DNA from: Gammaproteobacteria bacterium
GTDB lineage: Bacteria > Pseudomonadota > Gammaproteobacteria > Steroidobacterales > GCA-2729495
DNA: 23,097 nt
Direction: 5' to 3'
NCBI GenBank assembly: GCA_023150055.1
Contig: JAKLLP010000004.1
Coordinates: 1 to 23,097 of the forward strand
This document shows, one piece after another, positions 8,030 to 15,179 of the stretch. Positions within the stretch are counted from its first letter, which is position 1, and each line of letters opens with the position of its first letter. Below the pieces are notes generated by a model, which did no database searches, was not told where the DNA came from, and worked only from the letters and a program-made list of their open reading frames with translations. Made by a program: the position numbers and the translations under genes.

Positions 8030-8056
8030 ACCGGTGTCAGGGTCCTGGACACCGGT
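8030..8056. repeat. 27-bp imperfect palindrome upstream of marC
   Basis: The outer arms ACCGGTGTC (8030-8038) and GACACCGGT (8048-8056) are perfectly complementary; inside, CAGG pairs with CCTG with a one-base bulge and a very short loop. The core GGTGTCAGG is shared with the palindrome at 7195-7212, so the two related elements bracket marC. Not followed by a T-tract. Confidence 0.55.
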
Positions 8057-8249
8057 GAGAAGCAGCGAGCCGTGGCCGGAGAGCAGGTAGCGCTGGATGG
8101 CCCGATCAGATTCCTATGCTAGCCTTGATTGGCGGTCGAACAGGCCTACAGAGGCGCCCCCCGCGGCCCTCTTCCTCTGCTCTCCGGCAGCCAGCTGGAT
8201 CAGCGGTCAGGTGCTGACGGTATCCGGCGGTGGCGTTCAGGAACTCGAC

Positions 8250-8255
8250 TAAAAT
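8250..8255 (+). promoter_or_regulatory. Possible -10 box giving a leaderless gltS message
   Basis: TAAAAT matches the sigma-70 -10 consensus at 5 of 6 positions and ends 6 nt before the gltS GTG, so transcription would begin at or next to the start codon. No Shine-Dalgarno sequence precedes this GTG, which fits a leaderless message. The missing -35 hexamer keeps confidence low. Confidence 0.28.
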
Positions 8256-8261
8256 CACCCC

Positions 8262-9470
8262 GTGCAGACCTTCGAACTCACCCTGCTCGAAACACTCGGC
8301 CTGGCCACGGCACTGTTCTTCGTCGGCATGTTCTGTGTGCGGCGCTCGGCCTTCCTGCAGCGCTACAGCATCCCCGTGCCCGTCGTGGGCGGTGTGCTCT
8401 TCGCCGTGCTGGCGGCAATTGCCGGGGCCGCCGCCAAGGTGCAGCTCGGGATGGACGAAACACTGAAGGATCCGCTGCTGCTCGCGTTTTTTGCCACCCT
8501 GGGCCTCGGCGCCGACGTGCGCTCGCTGGCCCGGGGCGGCTGGCGGTTGCTGATCCTGCTGGTGCTGTTCGTCGGCATGATGGTCATGCAGTGCGCAATC
8601 GGCGTCGGCATGGCGCGCCTGCTCGACCTTCATCCGCTCATGGGCCTGCTCAGCGGCTCGATCTCTCTCGTGGGCGGCCACGGCACCGCCGCGGCCTATG
8701 CCGCGAGCTTTGCCGGTACGCGCAACCTGCAGGGCGCGCTGGAATTCGGCATGGCCGCGGCCACGGCCGGCCTGATTCTCGGCAGCCTGCTTGCCGGCCC
8801 GGTGGCCGAACGCGTCATGCGTCGCAGCGGGGCGCGCACTGCCGGCCGGGCCGGGGCGGCCGAGCCGGCGGTCGGCGAAAGCCCGGTGCACATGCCGATC
8901 ACGGCGGAACAGCTCCTGTTCGTGCTGCTCGTCAGCCTGGCCTGCATCGGCGGTGCCTACCTCGTACATGGCCTGCTCGCGGGTACCGGCGTACTGTTGC
9001 CCGACTTTCTCTGGGCGCTGCTCATCGGCATGGTGGTGCGCAACGTCGCACCCCTTGTCGGTGTAGTCCATATCAACGATCGTGCCGTGCAGGCGTTCGG
9101 CAGCGTCACGCTGTCGCTGTTCCTGATCATGGCGTTGATGTCGATGCGCATCCTCGACCTCGCAACGCTCGCCGGGCCACTGCTGCTGATAGTGCTCGTG
9201 AACGCGCTCGCGACGGCAGCGTTCGCGTACGTCATCACCTCGCGCGCGATGGGCAGCAACCACGACGCGGCCGTGATCAGCGGCGGCCAGGTTGCCGCCG
9301 GGCTGGCCACGACAGCCGTGGCCATGTCGGTGATGCAGGCGCTTGCCGAGCGCCACGGTCCGGCCCCGGTGGCCTTCCTGTTGATCCCGATCGTGGGCGC
9401 GTTCTTCGCCGACATTGCCAACGCGCTCGTGCTGCAGGCGTTCTTCGCCCTGCCCATGCTGGGGTTCTGA
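8262..9470 (+). CDS. gltS: Sodium/glutamate symporter, ESS family
   Basis: The 402-residue inner-membrane protein aligns in my memory with E. coli GltS (about 400 residues) from end to end: PVPVVGG near residues 39-44, DPLLLAFFATLGL at 70-82, SGSISLVGGHGTAAA at 131-145, and in the second half GSNHDAAVISGG and LIPIVGAFFADIANALV. It imports glutamate with Na+. The first half and second half carry the two inverted-repeat re-entrant motifs of this fold. The start is GTG at 8262, chosen because it gives the family's normal N-terminus; the next Met lies inside the first helix. A ribosome site is lacking (see the TAAAAT at 8250). Three nucleotides after the stop begins a TAXI-type binding lipoprotein, an unusual partner for this carrier. 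Confidence 0.94.
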   Translation: MQTFELTLLETLGLATALFFVGMFCVRRSAFLQRYSIPVPVVGGVLFAVLAAIAGAAAKVQLGMDETLKDPLLLAFFATLGLGADVRSLARGGWRLLILLVLFVGMMVMQCAIGVGMARLLDLHPLMGLLSGSISLVGGHGTAAAYAASFAGTRNLQGALEFGMAAATAGLILGSLLAGPVAERVMRRSGARTAGRAGAAEPAVGESPVHMPITAEQLLFVLLVSLACIGGAYLVHGLLAGTGVLLPDFLWALLIGMVVRNVAPLVGVVHINDRAVQAFGSVTLSLFLIMALMSMRILDLATLAGPLLLIVLVNALATAAFAYVITSRAMGSNHDAAVISGGQVAAGLATTAVAMSVMQALAERHGPAPVAFLLIPIVGAFFADIANALVLQAFFALPMLGF

Positions 9471-9473
9471 GCG

Positions 9474-10976
9474 ATGCGCCGCGTCCCGCAATGCCTGTTC
9501 GTGCTCGCGATCGCGCTGCTTGGCGCGGGCTGCGTGCGTGGCCCGGATCCGCAGGGGCTCGCGCAGGACGTGCAGCGGCGCCTCGATACGCTGTTCGACG
9601 GGCCGGTGCTCGTGCTGCGTGACCTCAATCGCCAGGGCAGCGCCCCCTTCGGCACTGCCACCGACGGCGCGCGGCAGGTGATCGTCTACTACAACGCCAC
9701 GCTGGAGTTTGCGAAGTCGTACGACCCCTCCGACTGGGCAAGCCTGAGCCCGCAGTCGATCGCGAGCGCGCTCGGTGCGACGGACGAGGGGGTCGTGGGT
9801 TTCAGCTCCGGCCCGATGGCCCCGGGAACCGCACTGCGTGCCTATGGCTCGCTCGTGTACCGGAGCGATGGGGACGGGTGGCGGCCGACCGAACCGGGAA
9901 AGCAGCGCACGGGCGCCAGGGAGGGTGCGTCGGCCGGCGGTGTGCCTGGCTTGCGCACCGACCAGTTAATTCGGCGGCTCGCCGAAGTCGTCGACACCAG
10001 CCCCGGACTCGACCAGGCACGGGACGAAATCGTGGCCGAGGAACTCGACCGCGCCCTGCAGAAGATCAAGCTGCGGCTCGATACGGGCGGGCAGGCGTTC
10101 TCCATTGCCACTGGGCCCGAGGGTGGCGAGTACGCACGCTTCGTTGCCTCTCTCGGCACGCGTTTCGCAAGGTACGCGGCACCGCGCACCATACGTGCCG
10201 CGTACACGGCCGGCAGCGTCGAGAACGCCTTCATGGTGGACCGTGGCGCGGCCCGCTTCGGCCTTGTGCAAAGCGACGTGGCCGCAGCCGCCGTTACCGG
10301 CGATGGGCCATTCGGCACGGCCGGCGCACTGCGCAGGCTGCGGGCGGTTGCGGCCCTGTTCCCGGAACCCGTGCACGTGATCGTGCGGGCGGACTCGAAC
10401 CTCCGCGCCGTGGCTGGCCTCGCCGGGCACCGCATCGTGCTCGGCAGCGTCGGTTCCGGCACGCGCTACACCGCCCTGCAGGTGCTCGCCGCCCATGGCC
10501 TCGAGCCCGCGGCGTACACCGAGGTGGCGGTCGATGACGCCGGAGACGCGCTCAACCGCCTGTCCGCAGGCACGCTCGATGCGGTCATCGAGGTCGTCTC
10601 GGCGCCCTGGGCCCAGTTCTCGCAGAGTCCCGCGGCGGGCGGACTGCGCCTGTTGTCGCTCGACGAGCGGGCGATCGACCGGATCGAAGAATCGGTGCAC
10701 GGCGTGGTGCGCCTCGACGTGCCGGCCCGCACGTACCCGGGGCAGGACGAGCCGGTCCTGTCCGTGGCAGCCACGGCGCTGCTCGTGACGAACAGCGACA
10801 TGCCGGAGGTGGTCCTGACCACCGTGCTCGAAGCCCTGTTCACGGCCACGGCCACGGCAGGGGCCGGTGCGAGCGCGGCGCGGCTCGCGCCCGGCAACGC
10901 GCGAATTGGGGTCACGATCCCTCTGCACGAGGGTGCAGCGCGTTATTTCGAAAGCCAGCTGCCGGTTCTCAGGTAG
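9474..10976 (+). CDS. TAXI-family substrate-binding lipoprotein with extra N-terminal region
   Basis: The 500-residue product has a signal sequence ending in a lipobox (LLGAGC, Cys20), so it should be a periplasm-facing lipoprotein. Residues about 205-500 match TAXI proteins, the substrate-binding subunits of TRAP-TAXI transporters: IATGPEGGEYARF, TAGSVENAFMV, ARFGLVQSDVA, then a GSVGSGTRYTALQVL segment and DAVIEVVSAPW. Known TAXI proteins are about 320 residues; the extra 180 residues here (about 21-200) include a stretch with VYYNATLEFAKSYDP and a predicted helical linker at about 162-200, and I do not recognise this region. No TRAP membrane subunit is in the window. The ATG lies 3 nt after the gltS stop, so the two genes are almost surely co-transcribed. 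Some TAXI proteins bind glutamate or other organic acids, which fits delivery to GltS. That partnership is inference. Confidence 0.88.
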   Translation: MRRVPQCLFVLAIALLGAGCVRGPDPQGLAQDVQRRLDTLFDGPVLVLRDLNRQGSAPFGTATDGARQVIVYYNATLEFAKSYDPSDWASLSPQSIASALGATDEGVVGFSSGPMAPGTALRAYGSLVYRSDGDGWRPTEPGKQRTGAREGASAGGVPGLRTDQLIRRLAEVVDTSPGLDQARDEIVAEELDRALQKIKLRLDTGGQAFSIATGPEGGEYARFVASLGTRFARYAAPRTIRAAYTAGSVENAFMVDRGAARFGLVQSDVAAAAVTGDGPFGTAGALRRLRAVAALFPEPVHVIVRADSNLRAVAGLAGHRIVLGSVGSGTRYTALQVLAAHGLEPAAYTEVAVDDAGDALNRLSAGTLDAVIEVVSAPWAQFSQSPAAGGLRLLSLDERAIDRIEESVHGVVRLDVPARTYPGQDEPVLSVAATALLVTNSDMPEVVLTTVLEALFTATATAGAGASAARLAPGNARIGVTIPLHEGAARYFESQLPVLR

Positions 10977-10992
10977 CGCTCTCCCGCTACTG
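10970..10992. terminator. Hairpin between convergent TAXI and ycaC genes
   Basis: GTAGCG (10973-10978) and CGCTAC (10985-10990) form a perfect 6-bp stem with a 6-nt loop, and CA/TG extend it with one bulged G. It overlaps the TAXI stop codon and lies just past the ycaC stop, where a two-way terminator is needed in this 24-nt gap. Neither strand has a proper T-tract, so it may be only a stabilising or pausing hairpin. Confidence 0.35.
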
Positions 10993-11000
10993 AAAGATTG

Positions 11001-11642
11001 TCATGAGTCGCCGTTCGGCCGCGCCGCGGTCAGCGAATTGTGACTGTTCATCAGGTTGCGGTAGTCCGGGATGTGGTTCGAGAACAGCGTCGCCAGCCCT
11101 TCGATGTCGTTACGCCAGTCACGGTGCAGCTCGCAGGCCACCGCGAACCACGTCATGAGCTGTGCGCCGGCCTGTGACATGCGGTCCCATGCCGATTGCC
11201 GCGTGATCTCGTTGAAGGTCCCGGAAGCATCGGTGACCACGAATACCTCGTAGCCGGCCTCCAGCGCGGACAGCGCAGGAAAAGCCACGCAGACCTCCGT
11301 CACCACGCCGGCGATGATCAGCTGCCTGCGGCCGGTCTGCTTCACGGCCGCGACGAACTCTTCGTTGTCCCAGGCGTTGATGTTGCCCGGGCGCGCGATG
11401 TACGGCGCCTCGGGAAATGTCTCCTTCAATTCCGGCACCAGCGGACCGTTCGGCCCGATCTCGAAACTGGTGGTCAGAATCGTGGGCAGCCGGAAATACT
11501 TCGCCAGGTCAGCCAGCGCCAGCACGTTGTTCTTGAAGCGATCGGGCTCGATGTCCCGTACCAGCGAAAGCAGTCCCGTCTGGTGATCGACGAGCAGGAC
11601 CGCTGCTTTGTTCTTGTCGAGTCGCACGTAGGGTTTGCTCAT
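11001..11642 (-). CDS. ycaC: YcaC-type isochorismatase-superfamily hydrolase
   Basis: The 213-residue cytoplasmic protein is close to E. coli YcaC over nearly its whole length: PYVRLDKNKAAVLLVDHQ at the N-terminus, IARPGNINAWDNEEF in the middle and GVVTEVCVAFPALSA before the C-terminal half. Asp19 and Cys118 are the expected acid and nucleophile of the cysteine-hydrolase triad, with basic Arg84 nearby. E. coli YcaC is an octameric hydrolase of unknown substrate. The start at 11642 has AGGAGAG 6 nt upstream. It follows the pirin gene in the same direction with 66 nt between them, and they probably form an operon. The last dozen residues differ from what I recall of E. coli YcaC. The substrate cannot be inferred. 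Confidence 0.93.
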   Translation of the reverse strand: MSKPYVRLDKNKAAVLLVDHQTGLLSLVRDIEPDRFKNNVLALADLAKYFRLPTILTTSFEIGPNGPLVPELKETFPEAPYIARPGNINAWDNEEFVAAVKQTGRRQLIIAGVVTEVCVAFPALSALEAGYEVFVVTDASGTFNEITRQSAWDRMSQAGAQLMTWFAVACELHRDWRNDIEGLATLFSNHIPDYRNLMNSHNSLTAARPNGDS

Positions 11643-11708
11643 GACTACTCTCCTGTGGGTGCGGGCAATAAGCCGGCGGGGTTACCGTGATGGTTCATGC
11701 GGATCACG

Positions 11709-12584
11709 TCAGGTCGGCATGCGGCCGAACCGGCCGCTCCGGAAATCGTCGATGGCCTGCCGAATCTCGGCATCGGTGTTCATCACGAAGGGACCGTGAC
11801 CGGCAACCGGCTCGTTGATCGGCTGGCCGCCGAGCACCAGCAGCGTCGCCTCCGCGTCGGTCTCGATTGCAACGTCCGTTCCGCTTCGATCGAACAGCGC
11901 CATCTGCGCCTCACGCACGAATTCCCGGCCGTTCAGCTGCACCGCGCCGTGCAGCACGACGAGCCCCAGCGTATGGCCTTCCGGCATGGCCAGTGCCGCG
12001 CTCGCCGTGCCGCTCAGGTGCATGTCCCAGACGTTCATAGCGGTGAACGTACGGGCCGGTCCGCGATGGCCGGCGAACTCCCCGGCGATCACGCGGACGC
12101 GCCCGGCCCCGCCGGGCAGTGGCACCGCGGGAATGTCCGCCTCGAGCAGGCCCTGGTAACGGGGTTCGGCCATCTTGTCGCGCGCCGGCAGATTGACCCA
12201 GAGCTGAACCATCTCGAGCACGCCGCCACGACGGGTGAAAGCCTCGGAGTGGAACTCCTCGTGCAGGATGCCGGAGGCGGCCGTCATCCACTGCACGTCG
12301 CCGGGCCCGATGTGGCCGCCGGCGCCGGTGGAGTCGCGATGATCGACCTCGCCCTGATAGACGATCGTCACCGTCTCGAAGCCGCGGTGCGGATGCTCCC
12401 CCACGCCGCGCGGGCGCGTGCCCGGCGCGAACGATGCCGGGCCGGCATAGTCGAGCAGCAGGAACGGGCTCAGGTGCCTGCCATGGTTGCCGTAGTGGAA
12501 GAGCGTGCGCACCGGGAAACCATCGCCCACCCAGTGCATGGCCGGCGCATCGTAAATGCCGATCGTCTTCTTCATGGACGCCAT
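11709..12584 (-). CDS. Pirin-family bicupin protein
   Basis: The product is about 291 residues (288 if translation starts at the second ATG, 12575). It has the pirin N-terminal cupin with metal ligands in HPHRGFETVT and ILHEEFHS; counted from the Met at 12575 these are His61, His63, His105 and Glu107, matching the His-His-His-Glu set of human pirin and E. coli YhaK/YhhW. A second cupin follows from about residue 165. Some bacterial pirins oxidise quercetin, others bind partner proteins; a metal-dependent oxidase or redox-sensing role is possible here. The start is uncertain because neither ATG has a good ribosome site and the frame stays open far upstream to 13199 without resemblance to pirin. 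It is divergent from the Kef-type gene (178 nt apart) and upstream of ycaC. Confidence 0.9.
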   Translation of the reverse strand: MASMKKTIGIYDAPAMHWVGDGFPVRTLFHYGNHGRHLSPFLLLDYAGPASFAPGTRPRGVGEHPHRGFETVTIVYQGEVDHRDSTGAGGHIGPGDVQWMTAASGILHEEFHSEAFTRRGGVLEMVQLWVNLPARDKMAEPRYQGLLEADIPAVPLPGGAGRVRVIAGEFAGHRGPARTFTAMNVWDMHLSGTASAALAMPEGHTLGLVVLHGAVQLNGREFVREAQMALFDRSGTDVAIETDAEATLLVLGGQPINEPVAGHGPFVMNTDAEIRQAIDDFRSGRFGRMPT

Positions 12585-12761
12585 CCGGTCACTCGTCTCT
12601 GATCCTCGCATCTGCAGGAGGATAGTCCATCGGCGCCGATACAGGGGGGACGGAGTTGTCTTGCTGCAGAGGTGCAGCAGGCCGGGGCTACCTCCAGTGG
12701 CGGGTTTTCGCCCGGTTCTGCACCACTTGCAAACCACTTCAGCCCCATCCACAGTCATTCG

Positions 12762-14426
12762 ATGCCCGCCGACATTCCACTGGTGCTCAACATCGCGATC
12801 GCGCTGGCCGCTGCGGCGCTCGGGGGGTTCATATCCAGCCGGCTGCGCCAGTCGCCCATCGTCGGGTACCTGCTCGCTGGCATCGCCATCGGGCCGTTTA
12901 CCCCGGGTTTCATCGGCAACATCGCACAGATTGCGGCGCTGGCCGACGTGGGCGTGATCTTCCTCATGTTCGCCCTCGGCGTGGCCTTTTCCCTGAGGGA
13001 TCTGGCGACACTGAGGATGCTGGCGACGCTCGGTAGCATCGTCCAGGTGCTGGTGACGCTCGCCGGTGGCCTGCTGTTCGGCGTACTGGCGGGTTGGCAG
13101 TGGCAGGCGGGCCTGTTTCTCGGTGCGGTACTCGCAGCGAGCAGCTCGATGGTGATTCTCAAGACCCTGCTCGATCGGGGTGAGATCGCCTCCGGGCATG
13201 GCCGTCTGCTGCTATCCATGTCGATCGTCCAGGACATCTGCGTGGTGCTGCTTGCCGTGCTCATGCCGCAGCTCATCAGGATCGGTGGCATGGCCACGAC
13301 CGCAGACCTCGCGCTGCAGATGGCGCTGCTGCTCCTGAAAGCGGCCGGGTTCATCGGCTTTTCGCTCGTCATCGGCCTGCGCGTGGTGCCGCGGGTGATG
13401 TCCCTCGTCGCGCAGCTCCACTCCTCGGAACTGTTCATCGTCACCGCGGCCGTGCTCGCCCTCGGCGCGGCCGCCGTGAGCACGCTGCTCGGCCTGTCCG
13501 CCATGCTGGGTGCCTTCATCGCGGGGCTGGTGTTGTCGGATACGGAGTACGATCACCGGGTCATTGCCGAAGTGGTGCCGCTGCGCGACCTGTTCGCGAC
13601 GCTGTTCTTTGTCTCGGTGGGCATGCTGATCGACGTCCGCCTGCTCGTGCACCAGTGGGACACCGTGCTGCTGGTCGCAACAGGGGCAATGGCATTGAAA
13701 TTTCTGGCGACTTTCGTCGCTATCGCCCCGTTCCGGGTCGGCCTGCTCACCACCACCTATACGAGTCTCGGCATGATCCCGGTCGGGGAACTGAACTATG
13801 TGGTGGCCTTCGCAGCGCTGCAGGCGGAGGTGTTCTCCCGGGACCTGTACAACGTGATTCTGGCCGCCTCGCTCGTCACCATCGTGCTGACGCCCATGGC
13901 CTTCGCGATCACGCCTCGGGTCGCCGCAGGACTGCGTCGGGTGCCCGGGCTCGGCGGGTGGCTGTCGGACGCTCCCGGGCAGGGAACCCGATCCGGTGCG
14001 GCGCTCAGGGCACACGCGGTCGTGGTGGGTTACGGGCGGGTCGGCCAACATCTCGCCGAAGGGCTCGGTCAGGCCGGGATGCCGGTCGTCGTCGTCGAAA
14101 GCAATCTCGCGATCGTCCGTGAGTTGACCACGGCTGGCGCGCACGCGGTCTACGGTGATGCCACCTCGACCACGGTCATGGGCGCCGCGCGCATCCAGGA
14201 TGCGCGCCTCGTGGTACTGACCTTGCCGACGTTCTCCGCCACCCGCGCGGCCATCCAGGCAATCCGCCGCCAGAACAGGACCGTTCCAATCATCGCCCGC
14301 GGTCAGGACGCACACAACGAAGACGCCCTTCGCGCAGCTGGAGCCGACGTCGTGGTCGTGCCCGAACTCGCCGGATCGGCCACGCTGCTCGATCATGCCG
14401 TCGATGTCGCAGACCTGCCGCGCTGA
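12762..14426 (+). CDS. Kef/YbaL-type cation:proton antiporter (CPA2) with TrkA-N domain
   Basis: The 554-residue protein has an N-terminal block of about 12 membrane helices (residues 5-395) and a cytoplasmic Rossmann domain from about 420 (VVVGYGRVGQHLAEGL, with the acidic residue of VVVVESN closing the NAD-binding unit). Characteristic CPA2 stretches are SPIVGYLLAGIAIGPFTPGF near residue 26 and LRDLFATLFFVSVGMLID in the later membrane part. Such proteins exchange K+ (or Na+) for H+ and are gated by nucleotides through TrkA-N. There is no separate TrkA-C domain, as in YbaL. The ATG at 12762 is chosen because the first helix starts six residues later; an upstream in-frame GTG at 12672 would add 30 polar residues and is less likely. 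The ribosome site is poor for both. It stands alone between the pirin and the two-component genes. Confidence 0.92.
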   Translation: MPADIPLVLNIAIALAAAALGGFISSRLRQSPIVGYLLAGIAIGPFTPGFIGNIAQIAALADVGVIFLMFALGVAFSLRDLATLRMLATLGSIVQVLVTLAGGLLFGVLAGWQWQAGLFLGAVLAASSSMVILKTLLDRGEIASGHGRLLLSMSIVQDICVVLLAVLMPQLIRIGGMATTADLALQMALLLLKAAGFIGFSLVIGLRVVPRVMSLVAQLHSSELFIVTAAVLALGAAAVSTLLGLSAMLGAFIAGLVLSDTEYDHRVIAEVVPLRDLFATLFFVSVGMLIDVRLLVHQWDTVLLVATGAMALKFLATFVAIAPFRVGLLTTTYTSLGMIPVGELNYVVAFAALQAEVFSRDLYNVILAASLVTIVLTPMAFAITPRVAAGLRRVPGLGGWLSDAPGQGTRSGAALRAHAVVVGYGRVGQHLAEGLGQAGMPVVVVESNLAIVRELTTAGAHAVYGDATSTTVMGAARIQDARLVVLTLPTFSATRAAIQAIRRQNRTVPIIARGQDAHNEDALRAAGADVVVVPELAGSATLLDHAVDVADLPR

Positions 14427-14494
14427 GGGGGGCCGAGAGCCGCGGGGCGCGGTACCGATGGCTGTTAATCTATTTGTCAGGTCGGAGCCGGACA

Positions 14495-14510
14495 ATGGCC
14501 TGATGGCCAT
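14495..14510. promoter_or_regulatory. Perfect 6-bp dyad just before the response-regulator gene
   Basis: ATGGCC (14495-14500) and GGCCAT (14505-14510) flank the loop TGAT, ending 12 nt before the response-regulator ATG. It could be a regulator binding site, possibly for autoregulation, or a small leader hairpin. The gap from 14427 to 14522 also has an A/T-rich patch (14464-14476), but I could not place a convincing -35/-10 pair there. Confidence 0.3.
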
Positions 14511-14522
14511 ACGGGTCGCCTG

Positions 14523-15179
14523 ATGTACCTCCTCCTTGTCGAAGACGACCTCAACCTCGGGAACGCGCTGCGCAAGCTTCTGCGAAAGCAGTTCAACGTG
14601 GATTGGGTCCGTAACCTGGGGTCTGCGCGCAGCCGGGTTGCCGCTGCCCAGTACGACGTGGTCCTGCTCGACCTCGGCCTGCCGGACGGTGACGGTGTGC
14701 AGTGGCTCGACGCGTTGCGGACGGAGGGCTGCCAGACCCCGGTCCTGATCCTCTCGGCCAGGGACCGGCTCGACGACCGCGTGAAGGGGCTCGACACCGG
14801 GGCGGATGATTACCTGGTCAAACCATTCGAGCCCGAGGAGCTGCTGGCCCGGATCCGCGCGCTGTTGCGACGGAAGGCGGGCACGGCACAACCGCATTTC
14901 GTGGTCGGCGCTCTCAGCTACGCGCCTGAGGCGCAGCAGTTTTATCTCGATGATCGGCCAATCAGCCTGTCGCCGCAGGAGCGCAGCATCCTCGCGGTGC
15001 TCATCCAGGCGGGAGAAAAACCGGTGAGTCGCGACCGACTGCTGCAGCAGCTCTACGGTCTGGGCGAGGGCGTGGATTCCAACACGCTGGAGGTGCGTAT
15101 CCACGCGTTGCGCAGGCAGCTCGGCAGGGAGCGCATCGAGACCGTGCGTGGCATCGGTTACCGGCTGGTGGCGCTGTGA
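14523..15179 (+). CDS. OmpR-family response regulator, QseB type
   Basis: The 218-residue protein has a receiver domain (residues 1-115) and an OmpR-type winged-helix DNA-binding domain (about 125-218, ending in the usual RGIGYRL). The receiver residues are in place: Asp8 and Asp9 in the acidic pocket, the phospho-acceptor Asp50 in LLDLGLPDGDG, Ser78, and Lys100 in LVKPF. Length and motifs fit the QseB/PmrA/TctD group. The start at 14523 is the only Met before the first strand; its ribosome site is weak. The stop overlaps the GTG of the kinase gene (GTGA), which shows tight pairing. With the YgiW-like gene nearby it resembles the ygiW-qseBC locus of enterobacteria. The inducing signal and target genes are unknown. 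Confidence 0.94.
   Translation: MYLLLVEDDLNLGNALRKLLRKQFNVDWVRNLGSARSRVAAAQYDVVLLDLGLPDGDGVQWLDALRTEGCQTPVLILSARDRLDDRVKGLDTGADDYLVKPFEPEELLARIRALLRRKAGTAQPHFVVGALSYAPEAQQFYLDDRPISLSPQERSILAVLIQAGEKPVSRDRLLQQLYGLGEGVDSNTLEVRIHALRRQLGRERIETVRGIGYRLVAL

Larger units (their letters stand above)
7928..8261. other. 334-nt structured intergenic region between marC and gltS
   Basis: No gene is apparent. The region carries more symmetry than expected: a long palindrome at 8030-8056, an 11-bp direct repeat GATTGGCGGTC at 7977-7987 and 8127-8137 (150 bp apart), and a perfect 12-bp inverted repeat GCCGGAGAGCAG at 8075-8086 against 8177-8188. A smaller pair CAGAGG/CCTCTG (8149-8154 and 8174-8179) overlaps the right arm of the 12-bp repeat and could form an alternative pairing. 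Since it lies before gltS it could be a leader RNA, a cluster of regulator sites, or the relic of a small mobile element. It also holds the marC ribosome site at its left end. Confidence 0.5.

Noticed and set aside
8106..9491. A 461-codon minus-strand open frame opposite gltS
   Set aside because: It is the complement of a membrane protein gene, with His/Arg/Gln/Glu-rich composition and no motifs.
12585..13199. N-terminal extension of the pirin frame up to 13199
   Set aside because: The added 200 or so residues are not pirin-like, run antisense through the Kef-type gene, and the cupin begins right after the ATGs at 12584 and 12575.
13212..15104. A 630-codon minus-strand open frame across the Kef-type and response-regulator genes
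   Set aside because: It is antisense to two clear genes and the intervening gap, rich in His, Arg, Gln and Asp without domain features. It is a mirror frame.
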